From Pseudomonas_T sp032052615 (lineage in GTDB: Bacteria; Pseudomonadota; Gammaproteobacteria; Pseudomonadales; Pseudomonadaceae): DNA of 64,000 nucleotides. The DNA lies in NCBI GenBank assembly GCA_032052615.1, contig DAMBWF010000009.1:1-64000 (forward strand). Direction: 5' to 3'. Position numbers and translations under genes: made by a program. The notes beneath the pieces are model-generated. The model made no database searches. It worked only from the letters and a program-made list of their open reading frames with translations, and was not told the DNA's origin. Positions 7,235-14,112 of the stretch are shown here, one piece after another; positions within the stretch are counted from its first letter, which is position 1; every line of letters starts with the position of its first letter.

Positions 7235-8415
7235 GAATTTTTCTCGGACTGCAGGAGACAGGGAAGCGTTTGCGGGGCGCGGATGAAGGTGGTCTCGATC
7301 CAGATGGGCTCGCCCGTCAGGCGCAACCCAGGGTAGCGGGCCAGCAAGCGCGGCAGGGCGGCTTGGATCACCAGCCGGGCGAAGGCGGCGCCGGGGCACT
7401 TGTGCACGCCCGAGCCGAAGCCCAGGTGGCCGACGGCGCGGGCGCCTTCGTCGAAGGCATGGGCGTCGTCGGGAAACACGTTCGGGTCGCGGTTGATGGA
7501 CGGCAGGTGCATCTGCACATGGTCGCCGGCGCGGAACGGGCAGCCGCCGGCCTCGCCGTCCCGGCGGGCCTGGCGGTCGATGAACTGGGGCGAGGCGTGC
7601 AGGCGCAGCAGGGTCTCCAGGTGCCGCGCCACCCAGTCCGGGTCGGCGGCCCGGGCGAGTCGGTCGGCCGGGCCCCGCAGCAGCGCGACGAGGATGTTGC
7701 CCAGGGTCTGGGAGGTGGTCTGCCCGGCCACCAGCAACGCGGTCACCAGGGCCACGGCGTCCTCCCGGTCGAAGCCATCGTCCAGATGCGCCATGACCAG
7801 GGCGAGGAACGGCGGCGGGCACCCCGGCGTGTACAGCGGCTCGGCGCGGGCCACCTCGGCCATCAGCTCGCGGATCGCCGCTTGCAGGCGTTCCATGCGC
7901 CGCACCGATTGCAGCGGTTCCAGCAAGGTGCGGGTCTGCCGGGTCCACTCGACGAAGCGCGGGTGCTCGACGATGGACAGGCCCATGACACGGCCCAGGG
8001 CGGCCTGGAACAGCGGCTCGATGAAGTCCGCCATCAGGTCGGCCTCGTCGCGCCCGTCCAGCGCGTCCAGGGCGCTCTCCACCAGGGTGTCCACGGCGGA
8101 CCGCCAGGGGGTGATGCGGCGGGTGCCGAAGAAGCCGGCGGCCAGGTTATGCAATTTGAGGTGGCGCTCGCCCTCGAGGAAGAACGGGATATTGCGCGCC
8201 AGATGTTCCAGGGTGCCCAGGTCGCGCCCCGAATGGGCCCGCAGCACACCCAGATAGCCAGCCAGGTCGATGGGGGCGAAGCGGCCGTCGCGAATCACCG
8301 CCCGCGCGGTGGGCTGGTCGTCGAGGCGAACGAACCCGGGCCTGTCCTGGCCGGGCCTGTCCTGGCCGGACCTGTCCTGGCCGGACCCTTTCTGGCCAGG
8401 CTGTTCGCCGCTCAT
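7231..8415 (-). CDS. cytochrome P450 with atypical I- and K-helix motifs
   Basis: A 394-residue soluble bacterial P450. The haem loop is canonical, F-G-S-G-V-H-K-C-P-G with the axial Cys340, and N-R-D-P-N-V-F-P is present in the expected place. The I-helix reads A-G-Q-T-T (230-234), so Thr234 is kept but the usual preceding Glu/Asp is Thr233. The K-helix reads E-T-L-L-R (267-271); aligned to the common E-E-L-L-R, the near-invariant Glu of E-x-x-R is Thr268. The first 30 residues are a low-complexity G-Q-D-R-P repeat from a DNA tandem repeat. It overlaps both operon neighbours by 4 bases. Oxidation of an ACP-bound acyl chain (as by BioI) is the likely role, by context. Confidence 0.92.
   Translation of the reverse strand: MSGEQPGQKGSGQDRSGQDRPGQDRPGFVRLDDQPTARAVIRDGRFAPIDLAGYLGVLRAHSGRDLGTLEHLARNIPFFLEGERHLKLHNLAAGFFGTRRITPWRSAVDTLVESALDALDGRDEADLMADFIEPLFQAALGRVMGLSIVEHPRFVEWTRQTRTLLEPLQSVRRMERLQAAIRELMAEVARAEPLYTPGCPPPFLALVMAHLDDGFDREDAVALVTALLVAGQTTSQTLGNILVALLRGPADRLARAADPDWVARHLETLLRLHASPQFIDRQARRDGEAGGCPFRAGDHVQMHLPSINRDPNVFPDDAHAFDEGARAVGHLGFGSGVHKCPGAAFARLVIQAALPRLLARYPGLRLTGEPIWIETTFIRAPQTLPCLLQSEKNS
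8341..8400. repeat. four 15-bp tandem repeats in the P450 N-terminus
   Basis: Units at 8341-8355, 8356-8370, 8371-8385 and 8386-8400. The first three are identical except for the last base; the fourth is diverged. On the minus strand they encode consecutive G-Q-D-R-S/P pentapeptides at the start of the P450. Because the unit is a multiple of three, copy changes keep the frame. The tract looks recently expanded and is unlikely to be part of the P450 fold. Confidence 0.9.
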
Positions 8416-10091
8416 GGCGCGACCTCGGGGTAGTGATGGCCGGCCCGGACCCGGGTGGCCACCGCTTGGCGCCGTACCTTGCCGCTGGTGGTGCGCTCCA
8501 GGCTGCCACGCTTGACGAAGCGCACCCAGGCCAGGTCGAGGCCGAGGGCGGTGCCGACCCGGGCGCGGATCGCCTCCGCCAGCCGCCGTGGGTCCTCGGG
8601 AACCGGCTGGCCCGGACGCAGCTCGATCAGCAAGGCCACGCGAGGGTCGTCCTGCCCCCATTGGAACGCGGCGGCGGCCATGGGGTTGAGGGCCGGGTGC
8701 TGCTCCGCCGCCAGCCATTCCACGTCCACCGCCGCGGTGTTGCGGCCTTGGGCGATCAGCACGTCCTTCAGGCGGCCGGTGACGGACAGCACGTCGCCGT
8801 CGAGGGTGCCCAGGTCGCCGGAGCGCAGGAAGGGCCGGGGATCGTCGGGCAGGCGCGCGCCGAAGGTGGCGCGGCTCTCCTCCGGCTGGTTGAGATAGCC
8901 GGCCGACACGGATGGCCCGGCGACCCAGATTTCCCCTTCCTCGCCGTCCGCCAAGGGCCGGCCGCTGGCGGGGTCGACGATGCGCAGGTTGGCGCGGGTG
9001 CTGGGAGCCAGCCGGCTCGGCTCGGTGCGGCCGTCCCCCGGCAAGGGGGTCGAGGCACCGCTCCAGTCGCGTTCGCCCGCCACGTACAGGGTCGATTCGG
9101 CCAGCCCGTAGCAGGCGTGCACCGCCGCCGGGTCCAGGCCGGCCCGGGCGAAGCGGGCGCGGAAGCGCGGCAACAGATCGGCCGGCACCGGCTCGGCGCC
9201 GCAGAAGGCCACGCGCCAGGACGACAGGTCGAGACCCTCCAGGTCGGCCTCGGCGATGGCATCCAGGCACAGGGCGAAGGCGAAGGCGGGGCCGCCGCTC
9301 AGGGTGGCGCCGAACTGGCTGATCGCCCGCAGCCAGCGCACCGGTTTCTGGGCGAAGGCCAGGGGCGACATCTGGATGCACGGCGCGCCCCACAACAGCG
9401 GGCAGAGGGAACCGCCCATCATCCCCATGTCGTGGTAGTTGGGCAGCCAGTTGACGCTGACGGTGTGGGCGCCCAGGCGCCAGCGCTCCGAGGCCAGGGC
9501 CACGTTGCTGACGATGTTCCGCCCGCTGAGTCGCACGCCCCGGGGCTGGCGGGTGGAGCCGGAGGTGTACTGGATGATCGCGTCGGCGTCGAGATCGCGC
9601 GCCAGGCCGGCGCAACGGGCCTCGCCGAGAAGAGGCGGCGCCTCGGCCAGGGCGTCCACGTCGACCAGGGGGGGCAGCAGCGCCCGGCGCTCGCCGTCGT
9701 ACTGCTGGAGCAGCACCCGAGCACTCTCGGCAGTGCACAGGATGGCCGCCGCCGCGGCGTCGGCGATCACCGCGTCGAGGCGCTCGCGATGGGCGCCGGG
9801 GTGGGGCACCGGCAGGGGCGCGGCGACCACGCCGGCATACAGGCAGGCCACCAGGGCCACAGTGCAATTCAGGCCCGGCGGGATGATCAACAGCACCCGC
9901 CCGCCCTCGGGCAGGCGCCGCTCCAAGTGAGCGGCGATCCGCAGGACGCGCTCGCGCAAGGCACCGCCGTCCAGCGCCTCGCCGACACGCTCGCCGCGCT
10001 GCAAGAAGGTGGAGATCGTATCGCCCCGGGTGAGCAGCAGGTTGCGCTCGATCCGCTGGGCCAGGCTGGGTTCGCTCACGGTGCCGTTCAT
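8412..10091 (-). CDS. fatty-acyl-AMP ligase (FAAL-like)
   Basis: A 559-residue member of the ANL adenylation superfamily, closest in motif to FAALs, which activate fatty acids as acyl-adenylates for direct loading onto carrier proteins. The nucleotide loop is Y-T-S-G-S-T-R-Q-P-R-G-V from 175, with the S-T-R form typical of FAALs. W-L-P-N-Y-H-D-M-G (215-223), Y-G-L-A-E-S-T (328-334), G-R-L-K-D-V-L and a C-terminal T-S-G-K with the catalytic-type Lys538 follow. I chose the ATG at 10091; an in-frame ATG at 10166 lies within the gcvH terminator. No strong Shine-Dalgarno is visible at either. It is the first gene of the operon and overlaps the P450 as ATGA. It presumably loads the ACP two genes downstream. 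Confidence 0.88.
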   Translation of the reverse strand: MNGTVSEPSLAQRIERNLLLTRGDTISTFLQRGERVGEALDGGALRERVLRIAAHLERRLPEGGRVLLIIPPGLNCTVALVACLYAGVVAAPLPVPHPGAHRERLDAVIADAAAAAILCTAESARVLLQQYDGERRALLPPLVDVDALAEAPPLLGEARCAGLARDLDADAIIQYTSGSTRQPRGVRLSGRNIVSNVALASERWRLGAHTVSVNWLPNYHDMGMMGGSLCPLLWGAPCIQMSPLAFAQKPVRWLRAISQFGATLSGGPAFAFALCLDAIAEADLEGLDLSSWRVAFCGAEPVPADLLPRFRARFARAGLDPAAVHACYGLAESTLYVAGERDWSGASTPLPGDGRTEPSRLAPSTRANLRIVDPASGRPLADGEEGEIWVAGPSVSAGYLNQPEESRATFGARLPDDPRPFLRSGDLGTLDGDVLSVTGRLKDVLIAQGRNTAAVDVEWLAAEQHPALNPMAAAAFQWGQDDPRVALLIELRPGQPVPEDPRRLAEAIRARVGTALGLDLAWVRFVKRGSLERTTSGKVRRQAVATRVRAGHHYPEVAP

Positions 10092-10166
10092 CCGCTGTGC
10101 TTCACTGGTCGGTTCGCTGGAATTCGCTGGAGAAAGAGGGCTGGATCGTATGTTCGCCGCGCACAA

Positions 10167-10190
10167 AAAGCCCCGCCGAGGCGGGGCTTT
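10167..10190 (-). terminator. intrinsic terminator after gcvH
   Basis: Perfect 11-bp inverted repeat (10167-10177 and 10180-10190) with GC-rich core and A/T flanks, giving a T-run on the minus strand just after the gcvH stop. It separates the gcv genes from the FAAL operon, which therefore probably needs its own promoter in 10092-10166; no convincing -35/-10 pair is visible there. Confidence 0.85.
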
Positions 10191-10203
10191 GTGGGCGCGT
10201 GGA

Positions 10204-10593
10204 TCAGCCCTCGGCGTCGACGGCGGCCCGGTAGGCGTCGGCGTCCAGCAGCTTGTCCAGCTCGGCCGCGTCGCTCGGTTTCAGCTTGAAGAACCAGGCG
10301 CCGTAGGGGTCGCCGTTGACCGCCTCGGGGCTGTCGCTCAGGTTCTCGTTCACCGCCAGCACCTCGCCGCCCAGCGGCGCATAGAGGTCGGAAGCGGCCT
10401 TCACCGACTCCACCACGCCCGCCTCCTCGCCGGCGGCGAGGTGCCGGCCCACCGTCGGCAGCTCGATGAACACCACATCGCCCAGCGCTTCCTGGGCATG
10501 GTCGCTGATGCCGACGGTCACGGTGCCGTCCGCTTCCAGGCGGGCCCATTCGTGACTGGGGGCGTAACGCAGGTCTGCGCGGATCTCACTCAT
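10204..10593 (-). CDS. gcvH: glycine cleavage system H protein
   Basis: A 129-residue lipoyl carrier that shuttles the aminomethyl group of glycine between the P, T and L proteins. The lipoyl site is V-E-S-V-K-A-A, and the family start (Y-A-P-S-H-E-W) and D-P-Y-G-A-W-F-F-K end are intact. The ATG at 10593 has a GAGG about 9 bases upstream; a TTG two codons earlier is less likely. It follows gcvT with a 68-base gap and ends at a terminator. The P protein gene, adjacent in P. aeruginosa, is not here. Confidence 0.97.
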   Translation of the reverse strand: MSEIRADLRYAPSHEWARLEADGTVTVGISDHAQEALGDVVFIELPTVGRHLAAGEEAGVVESVKAASDLYAPLGGEVLAVNENLSDSPEAVNGDPYGAWFFKLKPSDAAELDKLLDADAYRAAVDAEG

Positions 10594-10661
10594 TGTCAAT
10601 GTCCTCGGAAGTGGGCGGCGGAATCGCTGCCGGGTAATTTAGCAGGCACGACGGCGGCCCG

Positions 10662-11744
10662 TCAGATCAGCGGCTGGCCATGGCGGACGAACCTCGGCTT
10701 GACCACCCGGACGGGGTACCACTTGCCGCGAATCTCCACTTCGGCGCGTTCGCCGGTGGCGGCCGGGACCCGGGCCAGGGCGATGGACTTGCCCAGGGTG
10801 GGCGAGAAACTGCCGCTGGTGATCTCGCCCTCGCCGACGCCGTTGACGCGCACCACCTGATGGGCGCGCAGCACGCCGCGTTCCTCCAGCACCAGGCCGA
10901 CCCGCTTGGGCTGGCCGCCGGTCCGGCGCTGCGTCTCCAGGGCGGCGCGGCCGACGAAGTCGCGCTCCGCCGGCTCCCAGGCGATGCTCCAGCCAAGGCT
11001 GGCGGTCAGCGGCGAGACCTGCTCATCGATATCCTGGCCATACAGGTTCAGCCCGGCCTCCAGGCGCAGGGTATCCCGGGCGCCCAGGCCGATGGGGGAA
11101 ATGCCCGCGCCCACCAATTCGTTGAAGAAGTCGGCGGCCTGGCCCGCCGGCAGGAGGATTTCGACGCCATCCTCGCCGGTGTAGCCGGTGCGGGCGATGA
11201 ACCAGTCGCCGTCGGCGAAGCCCTGGAACGGTTGCAGGTCGTGGATCAGCGAGGCGCGGGACGTGGACACCAGCTCGACGCTGCGCGCGCGGGCCTGGGG
11301 CCCTTGGATGGCGAGCATCGCCAGGTCGTCGCGCTCGCGCCAGCACACGTCGAAGTCGCCCCGGTGGGCGGCGAGCCAGGCCAGGTCCTTGTCGCGGGTG
11401 GCGGCGTTCACCACCAGCCGGTAGCCGTCCTCCAGCAGGTACACCACCAGATCGTCCACCACGCCGCCCTGGGCATTGAGCATCGTGCTGTAGAGCGCCT
11501 TGCCCGGGCCGTCCAGGCTCGCCACGTCGTTGGCCAGCACATGGCGCAGGAACGCGCCCGCGTCGGGGCCGGCGATATCGAGAATAGCCATGTGGGAAAC
11601 GTCGAACACGCCGCAGTCGCGCCGGACCTGATGGTGCTCCTCCACCTGCGAGCCATAGTGCAGCGGCATGTCCCAGCCGTTGAAATCGACCATCTTGGCG
11701 CCGAGGGCGAGGTGCAGGTCGTAGAGCGGCGTGCGCTGTCCCAT
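10662..11744 (-). CDS. gcvT: glycine cleavage system T protein (aminomethyltransferase)
   Basis: A 360-residue tetrahydrofolate-dependent aminomethyltransferase that releases ammonia from the H-protein-bound intermediate and forms 5,10-methylene-THF. The N-terminus T-P-L-Y-D-L-H, the folate-binding D-V-S-H-M region, and the R-T-G-Y-T-G-E-D-G motif are all typical, and the length equals the Pseudomonas GcvT1. AAGGAG lies 6 bases upstream of the ATG. It is transcribed with gcvH; a glycine riboswitch was looked for in the 188 bases upstream and no convincing aptamer was recognised. Confidence 0.97.
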   Translation of the reverse strand: MGQRTPLYDLHLALGAKMVDFNGWDMPLHYGSQVEEHHQVRRDCGVFDVSHMAILDIAGPDAGAFLRHVLANDVASLDGPGKALYSTMLNAQGGVVDDLVVYLLEDGYRLVVNAATRDKDLAWLAAHRGDFDVCWRERDDLAMLAIQGPQARARSVELVSTSRASLIHDLQPFQGFADGDWFIARTGYTGEDGVEILLPAGQAADFFNELVGAGISPIGLGARDTLRLEAGLNLYGQDIDEQVSPLTASLGWSIAWEPAERDFVGRAALETQRRTGGQPKRVGLVLEERGVLRAHQVVRVNGVGEGEITSGSFSPTLGKSIALARVPAATGERAEVEIRGKWYPVRVVKPRFVRHGQPLI

Positions 11745-11881
11745 GGGTGTCTCCTTCCGGGCGTGGCGAGAAGCGGGCGGGCACGGGGCCCGCGGGCAGG
11801 ATGCGGCGGCACTGCCGCGAGCCGGCCGCATCGAATGGCGCGCATTGTAGCGGCAAGGTCGAGGACTGGACACCCGAGCCG

Positions 11882-11929
11882 CCGGCGCGCGGCGCCGACG
11901 GGAAGCTGGGTTAACGCGCCGCGCGCCGG
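11882..11929. repeat. 14-bp perfect inverted repeat between gcvT and ubiI-like gene
   Basis: Arms at 11882-11895 and 11916-11929 are exact reverse complements, entirely G/C, with a 20-base loop. It lies 4 bases beyond the stop of the ubiI-like gene and about 140 bases upstream of gcvT. It lacks a T-run, so it could be a Rho-assisted 3'-end stabiliser for the upstream transcript or an element of the gcvT leader. Confidence 0.8.
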
Positions 11930-11932
11930 GCC

Positions 11933-13180
11933 TCAGGCGCGGGCCAGGGCCGGCAGGTCGCCGGAGAGCCCCAGGGCCTGACGGACGAACAGCGCCTTGG
12001 CCTCGGGCAGGCGATCCACCTGGCGCAGGCCGGCGTTGCGCAGCCAGCGCAGCGGCAGGGCATCGGCCTGGAACAGCCGTTGGAAGCCCTCCATGGCGGC
12101 CATCATCGCCAGGTTGTAGGGCATGCGGCGTCGCTCGAAGCGGCTCAGCACCCGGGGGTCGGCCAGGCGTTCGCCGCGCCCGTGGGCATGGCGCAGCACC
12201 TCGGCCAGCACCGCCGCGTCAAGGAAGCCCAGGTTGACCCCCTGCCCCGCCAGGGGGTGGATGGTGTGGGCGGCGTCGCCGATCAGCGCCAGGCCCGGCT
12301 CAACGTAGCGCTTGGCATGACGCTGGCGCAGCGGGATGCTCAGCCGGGGGTCGGCCTCCAGCACCTCCCCCAGGCGCCACTCGAAGGCCTGGGACAAGGT
12401 CGCGCGAAAGGTGGCGTCGTCCAGGGCCATCAGGCGCTCGGCCTCGGCCGGCGGGACCGACCAGACGATGGAGCACCAGTGGCGGTCCTCGCCCCGGCGC
12501 AGCGGCAGGAACGCCAGCGGGCCGTGCTCGGTGAAGCGTTGCCAGGCGGTGTCGCGGTGTGGCTCGGCGCAGCGCACGCTGGTCACCAGGGCATGGTGCA
12601 GGTAATCCCATTCCCGGGTCTCGCAGCCCACCAGCCGGCGTACCGCCGAATGGGCGCCATCGGCGGCGATCAGCAGCGGCGTACGCAGGCGGCGACCGTC
12701 GCCGAGGGTCAGCAGCCAGTCGTCGCCGGAGCGCCTGAGCTGCTCCAGGCGGAGGTGTTCCAGGCGCTGGACCGGGCTTTCCGCCAGCGCCTCCAGCAGG
12801 CCGTCCTGCACCACCCGGTTCTCGACGATATGGCCGAGCACCTCGGCGTGCACGCTGGCGGCGGAGAAGTGGATACGCCCGGTGCCGGCGCCGTCCCAGA
12901 CCTCCATCTCGCCGTAGGGGCTGGCGCGACGGGCGGCGATGCCCTCCCAGGCACCGAGCCGCTGCAGGATGCGTTGGCTGGCCACCGACAAGGCGCTGAC
13001 CCGGGGCTCGAAGGGCGCCTCGGGATCGAAGGCCGACGGCGTCAGCGGGCCGCCGTCCAGCAACACGATATCCAGGCCGCTGTCCTTCAGCGCCAGGGCC
13101 AGCGCGCTGCCCACCATGCCGGCGCCGACGATCACCACGTCGGCCTGCCTGTCGTCGATCTGCATCGTCCCCTCGCTCAT
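11933..13180 (-). CDS. ubiI: UbiH/UbiI/VisC-family FAD hydroxylase
   Basis: A 415-residue flavoprotein monooxygenase of the ubiquinone pathway, most likely the C5-hydroxylase UbiI (syntenic with visC, PA5221). The FAD dinucleotide fold V-I-V-G-A-G-M-V-G-S is at the N-terminus. The second FAD signature G-D-A-A-H-T-I-H-P-L-A-G-Q-G-V-N-L-G is intact. The start at 13180 overlaps the upstream gene stop as ATGA; an ATG at 13165 with GAGGGG just upstream is an alternative five codons inside. A second paralogue (UbiH-like) lies two genes upstream in the same transcription direction. Which ring position each hydroxylates is inferred from synteny, not from visible residues. Confidence 0.85.
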   Translation of the reverse strand: MSEGTMQIDDRQADVVIVGAGMVGSALALALKDSGLDIVLLDGGPLTPSAFDPEAPFEPRVSALSVASQRILQRLGAWEGIAARRASPYGEMEVWDGAGTGRIHFSAASVHAEVLGHIVENRVVQDGLLEALAESPVQRLEHLRLEQLRRSGDDWLLTLGDGRRLRTPLLIAADGAHSAVRRLVGCETREWDYLHHALVTSVRCAEPHRDTAWQRFTEHGPLAFLPLRRGEDRHWCSIVWSVPPAEAERLMALDDATFRATLSQAFEWRLGEVLEADPRLSIPLRQRHAKRYVEPGLALIGDAAHTIHPLAGQGVNLGFLDAAVLAEVLRHAHGRGERLADPRVLSRFERRRMPYNLAMMAAMEGFQRLFQADALPLRWLRNAGLRQVDRLPEAKALFVRQALGLSGDLPALARA

Positions 13181-13662
13181 TCCCGGGCCCGCGGCTTGAG
13201 CCGCACATAAAGTGTCTTGTGCACGGTGGCCACCAGGCCACCGTGCTCGTCGCGCACCTCCACCGGCACTTCCGGCAGGTACTTCCCGCCCTCGGCGGTG
13301 CGCGCCCGGATGGTTTCCAGCAGCGCCTCGTCGATCCGGAAATCGGCGTACACCGTCCCCTTGCCGGGCGCGACGAAATCGATGCACGCGGCCTTGTCCC
13401 AGACGATGTAATCGGGTCCCAGGTTCTCCATCAGCATGAGCATGAAGAACGGGTCGGTCATGCTGTACAGCGAGCCGCCGAACTGGGTGCGGACGTAGTT
13501 GCGGTTGTACCAGCTCAGGACCATCTTGACCCGCACCCGGCGGAAGTCCGCGCTGATCTGCCGCACCCGGATACCGGCGCCCAGGTAGGGCGGGTAGAGG
13601 TTCAGCGCCCAGCGCAGGAAGCGCGCTCGGCGCGCGATCCTCCGTGGGTCCGGCGTGCTCAA
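13177..13662 (-). CDS. DUF4442 / hotdog-fold thioesterase-like protein
   Basis: A 161-residue protein resembling the DUF4442 branch of the hotdog superfamily (PaaI-like). The N-terminus has an amphipathic W-A-L-N-L-Y-P-P-Y-L-G-A-G-I segment, then N-Y-V-R-T-Q-F-G-G-S-L-Y-S-M-T-D-P-F, which is the family's central motif. The only plausible start giving a full-length product is TTG at 13662, which overlaps the stop of the upstream GFA gene (TTGA). The 3' end overlaps the ubiI-like start. The substrate is unknown; acyl-CoA hydrolysis is a family-level guess. Confidence 0.8.
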   Translation of the reverse strand: MSTPDPRRIARRARFLRWALNLYPPYLGAGIRVRQISADFRRVRVKMVLSWYNRNYVRTQFGGSLYSMTDPFFMLMLMENLGPDYIVWDKAACIDFVAPGKGTVYADFRIDEALLETIRARTAEGGKYLPEVPVEVRDEHGGLVATVHKTLYVRLKPRARE

Positions 13663-14102
13663 GGCGTCTTCTGCTGACCGGGGGCGAAGGCCGCGAAGGC
13701 CTCGGCGCCGGTCAGGCGTCGGGTCGGCTGGGCGAAGGCGTAGTTGCACGGCTGGTCGTCGACGAAGATCTCCAGCTCCAGCTCGAACACGCCCGGGTCG
13801 TCGAACGCCTGGGCCGAGACCATCAGCGTCGAGCCGGCCTGGGCGCGCCAGAACAGCGAGGAGCCGCACTGCTGGCAGAACACCCGCTCGCCCCAGCTCG
13901 AGGACCGGTAGACGCCGAGGGCGTCCTCGCCCTCGAGGCGCAGCTCGGGCGAGCAGGCCACCATCATGCCCACGCCCCCCGCCCAGCGCCGGCACATGGA
14001 GCAGTGGCAGACCGACATGGTGCGCTTCAGCGGCGTGGCGGCGAAGCGGACGGCGCCGCACAGGCAGCGCCCCTCGATGGTGGCCGGGTTTTCCTGACTC
14101 AT
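13659..14102 (-). CDS. GFA-family zinc protein
   Basis: A 147-residue member of the GFA (glutathione-dependent formaldehyde-activating enzyme-like) family. The zinc ligands are visible as C-L-C-G-A-V near the N-terminus, C-H-C-S-M-C-R-R-W in the middle, and C-Q-Q-C-G-S. The family includes formaldehyde-glutathione adduct enzymes but most members, like this one, have no proven substrate. It sits between ubiH and the DUF4442 gene on the same strand, 10 bases downstream of ubiH, so it is co-transcribed with the ubiquinone genes. Confidence 0.9.
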   Translation of the reverse strand: MSQENPATIEGRCLCGAVRFAATPLKRTMSVCHCSMCRRWAGGVGMMVACSPELRLEGEDALGVYRSSSWGERVFCQQCGSSLFWRAQAGSTLMVSAQAFDDPGVFELELEIFVDDQPCNYAFAQPTRRLTGAEAFAAFAPGQQKTP

Positions 14103-14112
14103 GAACGACTCC

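Noticed and set aside
6980..7948. A 322-residue extension of the ACP frame to the P450 interior
   Set aside because: Only the last 84 residues match an ACP; the remainder is the shadow of the P450 gene in another frame.
11745..11932. A glycine riboswitch upstream of gcvT
   Set aside because: No tandem aptamer-like conserved blocks were seen; only a GC-rich inverted repeat lies in the gap.
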